Assembly (NCBI GenBank): GCA_947625565.1
Contig: CANQOU010000005.1
Span: 1 to 23,280, forward strand
From: an uncultured Clostridia bacterium
GTDB taxonomy: Bacteria; Bacillota; Clostridia; TANB77; CAG-508
Direction: 5' to 3'
DNA length: 23,280 bases
Below the pieces are notes generated by a model. It did not search any database, had not been told where the DNA came from, and saw only the letters and a list, made by a program, of their open reading frames with translations. The position numbers were made by a program, and so were the translations under genes. Positions 6,528 to 14,733 of the stretch are shown one piece after another (within the stretch, counting starts at the first letter, position 1; every line of letters begins with the position of its first letter).

Positions 6528-7829
6528 ATGAAAATGAAATTAAATATAAAAAGTGTGCTAGTACTTAGTATTTTAGCAATTATGATGACTTCTATTAGCT
6601 TACTTTTTATAAATCCTAGCTTTGCGGCTAATACTGCAACAGTTACAGTAGAAACAGCAAATATTAGGGAAAGCACAGATACAAATGCGACAATATTAGA
6701 TTTAGTAAACCAAGGAGAAAGTGTAGAAATTTTAGAGACAGCAGGAGAATGGAGCAAAATTAAGTATAAAAATATTGTAGGCTATTTAAGAAATGACTTA
6801 TTATCTTTAGAAAATGAAGTAGAAAAAGTAGAAGAAAATACAATAGTAGAAAATAAGGTAGAAGAAAGCACAACAACAGTTGAAAATAATAAAGAAGAAG
6901 TAAAAGTAGAAGATATGCTTGGAAAATGCAAATTAACACAAGACACAACATTGAAAGTAATACCATTGATTCATTCATTAGATATACAAAACATTAGTAA
7001 AGATACAGAAGTAGAAGTATTAAATACAATGAATAAATGGGCTTATATCAAAAACGGAGATAAACAAGGCTGGATTGTATTAGAAAAACTAGAAAAAATT
7101 CAAGAACCAGAACAAGTAGTAGAACCAGCTACAGCAGAAGAAGAAAAAACAAAACCAGAAGAACAACCAGTATCTAAAATAATGTATATAAATTCTGAAT
7201 CAGTTAATGTTAGAAAAAATAATGACAGAAACTCAGAAGTTGTTACAAGCTTATCATTAAATACACAAGTACAAGTTACAGCAGAAGTAGATGGATGGAG
7301 TAAAGTTACTGTTTCTGGGGAAGAAGGATATATTTTATCTTCACTTCTATCAAGCAGAAAACAAGAAACAACGAGAAGTATGGAAGAACCAAGAACAGCT
7401 GGAAAAACAGAAACAAAAGTAATACAACAAAATGAAGCATCAAATACAAATAATAAAGTGACTACATCAAATGTAAATTCATCATTAGGACAAGAAATTG
7501 TTTCATATGCTAAACAATTTATAGGTACTAAATACAAATATGGTGGAACATCACCATCAACAGGTTTTGACTGCTCAGGATTTACACAATATGTATTTAA
7601 ACATTTTGGTATTTCACTACCACGTACTTCAGGAGGTCAAGCAGGTGTTGGAGCAGCTGTTAGTAGAGCAAATTTACAACCAGGGGATTTAGTAATATAT
7701 AGTGGACACGTTGCTATTTATGTTGGTGGAGGAAATGTTATACATTCGCCAAAACCAGGAAAAACAGTATGTATTACATCATTAAATAATGCAGCTAGTG
7801 GATTTTCAGGGGGAAGAAGAGTAGTATAA
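6528..7829 (+). CDS. Secreted cell-wall hydrolase: three SH3 domains plus NlpC/P60 endopeptidase
   Basis: A secreted peptidoglycan endopeptidase of 433 residues. A signal peptide covers about 1-33 (MKMKLNIKS, a hydrophobic core, then SFA-A cleavage). Three bacterial SH3-like repeats follow at about 38-95, 133-190 and 218-275, each ending in a GW/GY motif (VGYLRNDLLS, QGWIVLEKL, EGYILSSLLS) and likely to bind the wall. They are joined by Glu/Val/Thr-rich linkers. The NlpC/P60 domain spans about 322-433 with catalytic C349 in FDCSGF, H394 in SGHVAIYVG and H406 in VIHSP. It probably cuts stem peptides during wall turnover or cell separation. ATG 6528 has AAGGAG 8 nt upstream; the in-frame ATG at 6507 lacks a site. 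comEC begins 13 nt downstream, so the two are co-transcribed. Confidence 0.93.
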   Translation: MKMKLNIKSVLVLSILAIMMTSISLLFINPSFAANTATVTVETANIRESTDTNATILDLVNQGESVEILETAGEWSKIKYKNIVGYLRNDLLSLENEVEKVEENTIVENKVEESTTTVENNKEEVKVEDMLGKCKLTQDTTLKVIPLIHSLDIQNISKDTEVEVLNTMNKWAYIKNGDKQGWIVLEKLEKIQEPEQVVEPATAEEEKTKPEEQPVSKIMYINSESVNVRKNNDRNSEVVTSLSLNTQVQVTAEVDGWSKVTVSGEEGYILSSLLSSRKQETTRSMEEPRTAGKTETKVIQQNEASNTNNKVTTSNVNSSLGQEIVSYAKQFIGTKYKYGGTSPSTGFDCSGFTQYVFKHFGISLPRTSGGQAGVGAAVSRANLQPGDLVIYSGHVAIYVGGGNVIHSPKPGKTVCITSLNNAASGFSGGRRVV

Positions 7830-7842
7830 AAGGAGTAAAATA

Positions 7843-10152
7843 TTGAAAAGACCAATTGTTATAATAGCAGTTGGATATATAATAGGTATATTAGAGGGAC
7901 TATACTTACATTTTAGTATAGTCTTTTTTTATGCTATAATTGCTATTATATATCTAATTTTTAAATGTATACGTTATAAAAAAAGACCTATAATATGGAA
8001 TTATTCAAGGTATATAAGATATATAAAATTATATTTAAATAAGCAAAGTATAGTAGTATTTGTAATTGTATCTATTATTTCGAATTTTACTGTATTAACA
8101 CAAGAGCAGAAATATAAAGACATACAAACACAATTACAAAATCAAGAATCAATAGAAGTTGTTGGAACTATTGTAAGCAATCCAAAGGAGGAACAATATT
8201 ATACTTTATATAATCTAAAAACAGAACAAAATCAATATTTTAATATTTATATAAAAAAGGCAGAAAAAAAGCTTATATATGGTCAAGCAGTTATAATACA
8301 AGGAAAATTTCAAACTCCAAATGGACAAAGGAACAATGGAGGATTTGATTATAATCAATATTTAAAAACGCAAAAAACTGTTGGAATAATTAAAGTAAGT
8401 AATATAGAAAAAATAATAATAAAGCAAGATATACTGGATTTATGCAATAAACAAGCAAATAAAATAAGTAATCTTTTAAAACATAAGATAAAGGAAAAAA
8501 TTCAAAATGAGGAAATATCAAGTATATTAATAGCTTTATTATTAGGAGATATGAATTATATTTCAGAAGATATAATAGAAAATTTTAGAAATATAGGTAT
8601 TGCACATATATTAGCTATTTCAGGTATGCATATAGCATATTTAATTTCAATATCGAGCTTTATAGCAACAAAATTATTTGGAAGGCGTAAAGCATATATT
8701 TTTACAATATTTATACTAATTTTATATACATTTATTACAGGTTTTTCCCCATCTATTATGAGAGCAGTAATAATGGGAATAATTATGCTATTATCTAAAA
8801 TATTTTATACTAGAAATGATGCTCTAACAAATATAGGTATATCAGCCTTACTAATTTTAATAAACAATCCATATTGTATTTTAGATGTTGGATTTCAATT
8901 ATCATTTGGAGGAACATTAGGCATAATATTATTTCATAATATTATAAGAAATAAAAAATTTAAACAACTTCTTGTTATTTTAATAGCTCAAGTTTTTATA
9001 TTTCCAATTAGTATATATCATTTTAATACTTTTAGTCCGTATTTTATTTTAACTAACTTAATTGTAGGTATTTTAATAGGACCTATTATGATAAGTAGTT
9101 TTCTATTTGTAATTCTAACAATTTTTAATTCACAACTAGCCACTCTATTTGCTTTATTTCCAAAAACACTTATTAAAATCTTACTTTTAATATCTCAAAT
9201 TTCTAAATTGCCATTTTCAACAATATATATTGCAACACCTAAAATATGGCATATCATAATTTATTTCATTTTTCTTATTAGCTTAGCAGTAATATATCAA
9301 TTATATTTTTCGAAGAAAGACAACACTACAAAGAGGCGCTTTAGGCAGATAATGCAAGTATATAAATTTTATTTTAAATATAGAAAACAAATAAGATTAA
9401 AAAAAATAATTGTATCTTTATTGATTTTTATTATTTTCTTTAGATTGATTTATTCAAATAAATTACATATTCATTTTGTTGATGTTGGTCAAGGAGATTG
9501 TACTTTTATAGAAACTCCACAAGGTAAAACGATTTTGATAGATGGTGGAGAAAATAGTATATTAGCATATATTTTAGATAGAGGCTATACAAAAATTGAT
9601 TATATAATTATTAGCCATTTTGATTCAGACCATGTAGGAGGAATATTAGAAATTTTGCAAAAGTTAAAAGTAGGACAAGCAATAATAGGAAAACAAGGTG
9701 AAAATTCGGAAAATTTTATAAAATTTATTGAAATTGCAAAGAAGAAAAAAATCAATATAAAAGTGGTAAAAAAAGGAGATAGAATTATGATAGATAAACA
9801 AGTATATATTGATATTTTATGGCCAAAAGAAGAATTGATTGAAGATAATGTATTAAATAATAATGCAATAGTTGCAAAACTAAATTATAGAGGCATTATA
9901 ATGCTACTTACAGGAGATATTGAAAAAATTGCAGAAGATAGTATGATTTCTGAATATAAAAATACTAATTTTTTAAAATGTAATATTTTAAAAGTTGCAC
10001 ACCATGGTTCAAAAACTTCTTCTACAGATACATTTTTGCAAATGACAAAGTCACAGATTGCTTTAATAGGTGTTGGTGAGAATAATAAATATGGACATCC
10101 AAGTCAGGAAACCCTTGAAAGAATACAAAGTTTACGGTACGAAGATATATAG
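7843..10152 (+). CDS. comEC: ComEC/Rec2 DNA-uptake channel protein, frameshifted near its 3' end
   Basis: ComEC forms the inner-membrane channel through which single-stranded DNA enters during transformation. The start is a TTG with AGGAG 7 nt upstream. Visible domains are an N-terminal membrane and DUF4131 region (about 1-190), the polytopic Competence domain (about 215-500, with ILAISGMHIAYL and GFQLSFGGTLG), and a C-terminal metallo-beta-lactamase-like domain from about 544 (HFVDVGQGDC, ISHFDSDHVGG with H592, VAHHGSKTSS, NNKYGHPS). The frame stops at 10152 after SLRYEDI, but the next 33 codons of a normal ComEC tail (GTKIYRTDENGEI onward) follow in another frame and end at 10237. Removing the C at 10135 restores a 797-residue protein. 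The loss is confined to the tail, so the truncated product may still fold. No other competence gene is in the window. Confidence 0.93.
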   Translation: MKRPIVIIAVGYIIGILEGLYLHFSIVFFYAIIAIIYLIFKCIRYKKRPIIWNYSRYIRYIKLYLNKQSIVVFVIVSIISNFTVLTQEQKYKDIQTQLQNQESIEVVGTIVSNPKEEQYYTLYNLKTEQNQYFNIYIKKAEKKLIYGQAVIIQGKFQTPNGQRNNGGFDYNQYLKTQKTVGIIKVSNIEKIIIKQDILDLCNKQANKISNLLKHKIKEKIQNEEISSILIALLLGDMNYISEDIIENFRNIGIAHILAISGMHIAYLISISSFIATKLFGRRKAYIFTIFILILYTFITGFSPSIMRAVIMGIIMLLSKIFYTRNDALTNIGISALLILINNPYCILDVGFQLSFGGTLGIILFHNIIRNKKFKQLLVILIAQVFIFPISIYHFNTFSPYFILTNLIVGILIGPIMISSFLFVILTIFNSQLATLFALFPKTLIKILLLISQISKLPFSTIYIATPKIWHIIIYFIFLISLAVIYQLYFSKKDNTTKRRFRQIMQVYKFYFKYRKQIRLKKIIVSLLIFIIFFRLIYSNKLHIHFVDVGQGDCTFIETPQGKTILIDGGENSILAYILDRGYTKIDYIIISHFDSDHVGGILEILQKLKVGQAIIGKQGENSENFIKFIEIAKKKKINIKVVKKGDRIMIDKQVYIDILWPKEELIEDNVLNNNAIVAKLNYRGIIMLLTGDIEKIAEDSMISEYKNTNFLKCNILKVAHHGSKTSSTDTFLQMTKSQIALIGVGENNKYGHPSQETLERIQSLRYEDI

Positions 10153-10237
10153 GACTGATGAAAATGGAGAAATAAATATTGAAGTAGATAAAAATGGAAA
10201 GATAAAAATAGAAAAATTCATAAAAGAAAGCAACTAA
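10136..10237 (+). pseudogene. comEC: Out-of-frame C-terminal tail of comEC
   Basis: Read from GGT at 10136 this frame gives 33 residues, GTKIYRTDENGEINIEVDKN and on to a TAA at 10235-10237. The YRTDENGEI segment is the usual final strand of the ComEC beta-lactamase-like domain. It joins the upstream frame if one base (most simply C10135) is removed. Confidence 0.85.
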
Positions 10238-10247
10238 AATTAGTTGC
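10230..10247. promoter_or_regulatory. 18-bp palindrome, candidate HicB operator
   Basis: GCAACTAA (10230-10237), AA, TTAGTTGC (10240-10247): a perfect inverted repeat that overlaps the -35 box at 10244-10249. It lacks a following T run on the plus strand, so it is a poor terminator there. Being next to a ribbon-helix-helix antitoxin gene it is a good operator candidate, by inference. Confidence 0.55.
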
Positions 10248-10272
10248 AAAATAGAAAGGAATGTTGTATAAT
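10244..10272 (+). promoter_or_regulatory. Promoter at the hicA start codon, possibly HicB-only
   Basis: TTGCAA (10244-10249), 17-bp spacer, TATAAT (10267-10272). Transcription would begin near 10279, a few bases past the hicA ATG at 10274, so the transcript could make HicB but not HicA. Confidence 0.5.
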
Positions 10273-10273
10273 A

Positions 10274-10531
10274 ATGAGTAGAATAGAAAAACTAATAGAT
10301 AGGCTAAAGCAAAACCCAAAAGATTTAACATATGAAGAATTAAAAAAGATATTAAAAAGTTTTGGATTTTATGAATATAATAAGGGAAAAACTTCAGGGT
10401 CAAGAGTTATTTTCATAAATAAATATAACCATTTAAAAATAGAATTGCATAAACCACATCCAAATAATATAGTAAAAACATATATAATAAAAAATTTATT
10501 ACATAAACTAAGTGAAATGGGAGTGATATAA
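10274..10531 (+). CDS. hicA: HicA-family mRNA interferase toxin
   Basis: HicA toxins are small double-stranded-RNA-binding-fold ribonucleases that cleave mRNA and are neutralised by HicB. The 85-residue product has the typical layout: helix with LTYEELKKILKSFGF (18-32), then GKTSGSRVIF (38-47), IELHKPHP (56-63) and a C-terminal helix VKTYIIKNLLHKL. In many HicA proteins the catalytic His is in a GSH motif; here that position is Arg44 (GSR), with H59 and H62 in the HKPHP strand, a variant pattern I associate with a HicA subfamily. ATG 10274 is the only plausible start, though AAAGGA (10255-10260) is 13 nt away, so translation may be weak. hicB starts on the base after the hicA stop codon. Confidence 0.88.
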   Translation: MSRIEKLIDRLKQNPKDLTYEELKKILKSFGFYEYNKGKTSGSRVIFINKYNHLKIELHKPHPNNIVKTYIIKNLLHKLSEMGVI

Positions 10532-10873
10532 ATGAAAAATATAATGACATATAAAGGATATCTAGCTAAAATAGAATATAGTGATGAAGATGAATGTTTT
10601 TATGGAAAAGTAGAAGGAATGAAAAATGATTTAATTTGCTTTGAGGGTAATAATGTAGAAGAATTGAAAAAGGATTTTAAAAATGCAATAGACCATTATT
10701 TAAAAACTTGTGAGGAATTAAAACAAAAACCAGAAATGCAATGCAAAGGCTCATTAAATGTCAGATTGGGACCAGAACTTCATAATCAAGCAAAAATAAA
10801 ATCAGAAGAAAAAAGTATATCAATAAATGAATTTATAAAGCAAGCAGTAGAAAAATATATAAACATATGTTAA
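10532..10873 (+). CDS. hicB: HicB-family antitoxin with C-terminal ribbon-helix-helix domain
   Basis: HicB binds and blocks HicA and usually represses its own operon. The 113-residue product has the partial RNase H-like HicB fold at about 1-70 (YKGYLAKIEYSDEDECFYGKV, then ICFEGNNVEELKKDFKNAI) and a ribbon-helix-helix DNA-binding domain at about 73-110 (GSLNVRLGPELHNQ and SISINEFIKQAVEKYI). It starts directly after the hicA TAA, with GGGAG 8 nt upstream inside the end of hicA, so the two are translationally linked. The likely operator is the palindrome at 10230-10247. The toxin-first order is the usual one for hicAB. Confidence 0.9.
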   Translation: MKNIMTYKGYLAKIEYSDEDECFYGKVEGMKNDLICFEGNNVEELKKDFKNAIDHYLKTCEELKQKPEMQCKGSLNVRLGPELHNQAKIKSEEKSISINEFIKQAVEKYINIC

Positions 10874-11042
10874 TTATAAATAGATAATGATAAATTAGGT
10901 TAAAGCATATTTTTAAAAATTAACAACAAATATCATATAGTATTTTTTTCACATATATTTAAACAATATAGAAGTAAGTAATATGAATAAAACCTCCTGA
11001 ATTTGGAAATACTAGAAAAAATGGGATATATGGAGGTAAAAA

Positions 11043-11636
11043 ATGAATAAAGTCATTATTACTATTCTTAGCATAATTGTTTTAATGATTTCTATATTAG
11101 TAGGAATTCAAGTTTTTAAAACACAAAATAACAATGTTACTGAGCATCAGATAGCACAAATATCAGAGGAAATAGAAGATGATTGCACAGAAGAATGGAA
11201 AGAATTATATGAACAGAATACAATGAATTTACAAGTAAATACGCAAGAAAATATTAGATTATCTCCCAATTGCAGTTTTACATTTCAAACTCATTATACA
11301 GGATGTGGACATACAAGTAGAAAATATATGAATATACCTCAGCAATTAGTTAATAAAACAGAAGAAGAACTACAAGAATTGTATAATGAATGGAAAATCA
11401 AAACATTTACAACCAATGAAGTTATTTTAGAAAAAGAAGAAACTGGGGAATGTGGAGAGCACTATGTTTTAAGAGATGTTGATGGTAAAATTGTAATATA
11501 TGTCATAAAAGATGGAAAAGAAGAAGAATATGAAAAGACGGAAATCTCTACAGATTATTTAACAGAAACAGATAAAATAACAATGAAAGATGGATTAAAA
11601 GTAATCCGGAAAAGAGAACTTAAATCAAGCCATTGA
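11043..11636 (+). CDS. Membrane-anchored BofC-like protein
   Basis: A 197-residue protein with one N-terminal helix (about 4-24) and an extracytoplasmic domain. The region from about 73 to 190 resembles the C-terminal domain of BofC, which in Bacillus lies in the forespore intermembrane space and restrains the SpoIVB protease. Features pointing this way are GCGH (87-90), IPQQLVNKTEEELQ, a W (117) in EWKIKTF, HYVLRDVDGKIVIYVIKDG (140-158) and KTEISTDYL (165-173). There are four Cys residues (48, 77, 88, 137) which could form disulfides outside the cell. GGAGGT lies about 5 nt before the ATG. spoIVB is not in the window and the organism's sporulation cannot be judged from here. The assignment is by pattern recall only. 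The gene converges on pgsA. Confidence 0.6.
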   Translation: MNKVIITILSIIVLMISILVGIQVFKTQNNNVTEHQIAQISEEIEDDCTEEWKELYEQNTMNLQVNTQENIRLSPNCSFTFQTHYTGCGHTSRKYMNIPQQLVNKTEEELQELYNEWKIKTFTTNEVILEKEETGECGEHYVLRDVDGKIVIYVIKDGKEEEYEKTEISTDYLTETDKITMKDGLKVIRKRELKSSH

Positions 11637-11653
11637 AGATTTTGAATAATAAA

Positions 11654-11676
11654 AAAAGGAAGTTTTACTTCCTTTT
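11654..11676. terminator. Bidirectional terminator between the BofC-like gene and pgsA
   Basis: AAAAGGAAGT (11654-11663), TTT loop, ACTTCCTTTT (11667-11676), a perfect 10-bp stem. The pgsA stop codon starts within the loop at 11665. Confidence 0.88.
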
Positions 11677-12255
11677 CTTTATTACTACTTCTTGTTTTTC
11701 CTTTTTTAAATCACTTTTATCAATAAATCCATCTTTATATAAATACTTTACATACATAACAAGAGCAAATATAGTTACAAATATTGCAATGCAGTAAATA
11801 GCCATATCCAGATGTGTCCATAAACCACTAAAGTTATATTGAGTATTTATCAAAGAAAGTACTATAGCTAGATAAAAAAGAACAGTCGCAAGTTTTCCGT
11901 ACCATTTACTATATACAACAACATCTTTTCCATAAAGGAAAGAAGCACCTATAATCATAATAAGTTCTTTTAAAATTACGATAACAAGAATCCAAAAAGG
12001 TATAATATTTTTAAATACTAAAGTTGATAATACAGAAATTTGTGTTAATTTATCTGCTAATGGGTCCATCAGCTTTCCAAAGGTGGAAATCAAATTATAC
12101 TTTCTTGCTATGCTTCCATCAAGAATATCTGTAAGCCCTGATAGTGAAAAGAATGCAAATGCATACAAATAATTACCTGTAAATATACAAAATAGAATAA
12201 CAGGAATTAAGATAAAGCGAAAAATAGTTAATATATTTGGTATGTGTTTTAACAT
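11665..12255 (-). CDS. pgsA: CDP-diacylglycerol--glycerol-3-phosphate 3-phosphatidyltransferase
   Basis: PgsA makes phosphatidylglycerol phosphate from CDP-diacylglycerol and glycerol 3-phosphate at the cytoplasmic membrane. The 196-residue polytopic protein begins MLKHIPNILTIFR, as usual, and carries the complete CDP-alcohol phosphotransferase signature D43-x2-D46-G47-x2-A50-R51-x8-G60-x3-D64-x3-D68. About six hydrophobic segments are visible, with a charged Lys-rich C-terminal tail (KKEKQEVVIKKRK). Length is normal. AAGGAG lies 8 nt upstream of the ATG. It starts 12 nt after the end of the clpE-like gene, so the two are transcribed together from the promoter at 14674-14702. Confidence 0.95.
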   Translation of the reverse strand: MLKHIPNILTIFRFILIPVILFCIFTGNYLYAFAFFSLSGLTDILDGSIARKYNLISTFGKLMDPLADKLTQISVLSTLVFKNIIPFWILVIVILKELIMIIGASFLYGKDVVVYSKWYGKLATVLFYLAIVLSLINTQYNFSGLWTHLDMAIYCIAIFVTIFALVMYVKYLYKDGFIDKSDLKKEKQEVVIKKRK

Positions 12256-12267
12256 TTTTTATACTCC

Positions 12268-14634
12268 TTAATTTTCAGTGTCAAAGGTTAATTCATTATT
12301 TTTTAAATCAATATTTATTGTTTGACCATTTACAATTTCACCTTTTAAAATCTTTTCAGAAATTTCATCTTCTATATATCTTTGTATAGCTCTTCTTAAA
12401 GGTCTTGCACCAAATTTAATATTTGTACCTTTTTCTAAAATGAAATGTTTTGCATTATCTGAAACTATCATTGAAATATCTTTTTCTTGCAAAGCTTTTG
12501 AAGTTTCTTTTAACATTAAATCAATAATTTGTAACAATTCAAGCTCTGTAAGTGAATCAAATACTACAATCTCGTCAACACGATTTAAGAACTCAGGTCT
12601 AAATGTATTTTTTAGATTATCCTCGATTTTACTTTTATCAACAGTTTGCTTTCCAAAACCGATTGAATTATTATTTAAATTAGAACCGGCATTTGAAGTC
12701 ATAATAATTATAGTATTTGCAAAACTAACAGAATTTCCTTGGCTATCTGTTAATTTACCATCATCTAATACTTGTAGTAAAATATTGAAAACATCTGGAT
12801 GAGCTTTTTCGATTTCATCTAATAAAATTATAGAATATGGTTTTCTTTTTACCTTATCAGTTAATTGACCAGCATCATCATATCCAACATATCCAGGAGG
12901 TGCACCAATCAATTTTGAAGTTGAATGACTTTCCATATATTCAGACATATCAATACGTATCATAGCATCTTCTTTTCCAAACATTTCATATGCTAAACTT
13001 TTAGCAAGTTCTGTTTTTCCAACACCTGTAGGACCAACAAATATAAAAGAAGGTGGCCTTTTAGCACTTTGCAATCCTGCACGATTTCTACGAATAGTTC
13101 TAGCAACACTGCTTACAGCTTCTTGTTGTCCAATAATTCTTTTATGAAGATTTGTCTCCAAATTTAATAATTTTTGAGTTTCAGCTTCTGTTATTTTCTT
13201 AACAGGAATTTTTGTCCAATTTTCAATTACTGTTGCAATATCTTGTACAGTTAAATTTTTTAATTGAAGTCCTGAATTTATAGTATCAATTTGTTCAATC
13301 AATTGACATTCCCTTGTTTTCAAATCAGCAGCTTTTTGATAATCTTCAGTTGAATCAGCAGCTACTACTTCTTCTTTTTCAGCTTGAACATCAGCTAATT
13401 CTTTTTTTAGCATTTCTAATTTATATAACTCTTTGTTTTCTAAATTTATTCTAGAACAAGCTTCATCTAAAATATCTATTGCCTTATCTGGTAAAAAACG
13501 GTCATGAATATATTTTTCAGACATAATAACAGCTTGTTTAATTACATCAGAAGAAATTTTTACCTTGTGATATTCTTCATAATATTTTTTAATACCTTCT
13601 AGAATACCAATAGAATCTTCAACATTTGGTTCTTCTACTATAACTTGTTGAAATCTACGCTCTAAAGCAGAATCCTTTTCAATATATTTACGATATTCTT
13701 TTAAAGTAGTTGTACCAATTAACTGAATTTCTCCATTAGATAAAGCTGGTTTTAAAATATTTGCAGCATTCATAGAATGTTCTCCATCACCTGCACCGAT
13801 TATATTATGAATTTCGTCAATTACTAAAATTATATTTCCAAATTGTCTACATTCATCAATAATTCCCTTCATACGTGCTTCAAATTGTCCTCTAAACTGT
13901 GTTCCAGCAATAACAGAAGTCATATCTAAAAGATAAACCTCTTTATTTAATAATTTTGCAGGTACATTTTGATTTGCAATTTTAATTGCTAAACCTTGAG
14001 CAATAGCAGTTTTACCTACACCAGGTTCTCCTATTAAGCATGGATTATTTTTTGAACGTCTATTTAAAATTTGAACAATTCTTTGAATTTCCTTATCGCG
14101 ACCAATTACAATATCTAATTCTCCATTTTTTGCTTTATTTGTAAGATTTGTACCAAATGTATCTAAGTATTTTTTCTTCTTATTTTGCTTTTGATTTTTC
14201 TTCTTTTCAACTTTAACTTTTTTTCTAGAATTTCCTTGAGGGTCAACAGATGTAGAATTATTTTTACCAAACATTTCTGAGAAGATACTTCCTATAGGTA
14301 TAGCAGCACCAGCAATTTTTGGCCCATCAATATTTTCCATATCATCATCATTTAAATCATCTGTACCAAAAGTAATTGCTCCATCAAGTTTTCCTAAATC
14401 TTCTAAATTTATATTTTCAGCAAAATCTTTAAACATTGTTTCAAATTGCTTTTTCATATCATCTATATTAACAGTACCTTTTGACAAAATATCATTTTGC
14501 CTAGCTAATGTATCAACAGGGTCAATTCCTTGCTCTTTAGCACAACTAAAACATAAACCTTCTAACTCTTTAGAGTGAGGGTCTTTTTCAAAAAATAAAA
14601 TGGCAGGATTTTTATGACATTTTGAACATAACAT
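12268..14634 (-). CDS. clpE: ClpE-like AAA+ unfoldase subunit with N-terminal zinc finger
   Basis: A 788-residue Clp/Hsp100 ATPase that feeds substrates to ClpP. It lacks the double Clp N-domain of ClpC and instead starts with a zinc finger, C3-x2-C6 and C28-x2-C31, which is the ClpE arrangement. A linker rich in Asp then Lys (about 50-157) follows. The first AAA+ domain has Walker A GEPGVGKT (202-209) and Walker B ILVIDE (269-274). The middle coiled region contains a UVR-like stretch (about 400-450). The second AAA+ domain has GPTGVGKT (534-541), IILLDE (602-607) and sensor TSNAG. The ClpP-docking IGF tripeptide is at 658-660, so it should act with ClpP. AGGA lies upstream of the ATG. In other Firmicutes such genes are repressed by CtsR, but ctsR is not in the window. 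Confidence 0.9.
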   Translation of the reverse strand: MLCSKCHKNPAILFFEKDPHSKELEGLCFSCAKEQGIDPVDTLARQNDILSKGTVNIDDMKKQFETMFKDFAENINLEDLGKLDGAITFGTDDLNDDDMENIDGPKIAGAAIPIGSIFSEMFGKNNSTSVDPQGNSRKKVKVEKKKNQKQNKKKKYLDTFGTNLTNKAKNGELDIVIGRDKEIQRIVQILNRRSKNNPCLIGEPGVGKTAIAQGLAIKIANQNVPAKLLNKEVYLLDMTSVIAGTQFRGQFEARMKGIIDECRQFGNIILVIDEIHNIIGAGDGEHSMNAANILKPALSNGEIQLIGTTTLKEYRKYIEKDSALERRFQQVIVEEPNVEDSIGILEGIKKYYEEYHKVKISSDVIKQAVIMSEKYIHDRFLPDKAIDILDEACSRINLENKELYKLEMLKKELADVQAEKEEVVAADSTEDYQKAADLKTRECQLIEQIDTINSGLQLKNLTVQDIATVIENWTKIPVKKITEAETQKLLNLETNLHKRIIGQQEAVSSVARTIRRNRAGLQSAKRPPSFIFVGPTGVGKTELAKSLAYEMFGKEDAMIRIDMSEYMESHSTSKLIGAPPGYVGYDDAGQLTDKVKRKPYSIILLDEIEKAHPDVFNILLQVLDDGKLTDSQGNSVSFANTIIIMTSNAGSNLNNNSIGFGKQTVDKSKIEDNLKNTFRPEFLNRVDEIVVFDSLTELELLQIIDLMLKETSKALQEKDISMIVSDNAKHFILEKGTNIKFGARPLRRAIQRYIEDEISEKILKGEIVNGQTINIDLKNNELTFDTEN

Positions 14635-14673
14635 TTTTTATTCCTCATTTCTATTTAATCTATAACATTATAT

Positions 14674-14702
14674 ATAATACCTCAAATTTGTTAAATAGTC
14701 AA
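14674..14702 (-). promoter_or_regulatory. Promoter of the clpE-pgsA operon
   Basis: On the minus strand TTGACT (14697-14702), 17-bp spacer, TATTAT (14674-14679). The plus strand over the -35 box reads AGTCAATAAAATTAAAG, a degenerate resemblance to the CtsR heat-shock operator, not strong enough to call. Confidence 0.65.
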
Positions 14703-14733
14703 TAAAATTAAAGAATTTTGAAGTAATAGGTTA

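Noticed and set aside
7100..7537. A 145-codon minus-strand frame inside the NlpC/P60 gene
   Set aside because: It mirrors the Glu/Val/Thr-rich linkers and third SH3 repeat of a clear secreted hydrolase; no ribosome binding site or family features.
10136..10237. A programmed ribosomal frameshift in comEC
   Set aside because: There is no slippery heptamer, no shift-prone codon followed by a stop at the site and no obvious downstream stimulatory structure; a simple one-base insertion explains it better.
10230..10247. The GCAACTAA/TTAGTTGC palindrome as a comEC terminator
   Set aside because: On the plus strand it is followed by AAAATAG, not a T run; its overlap with a promoter -35 box fits an operator better.
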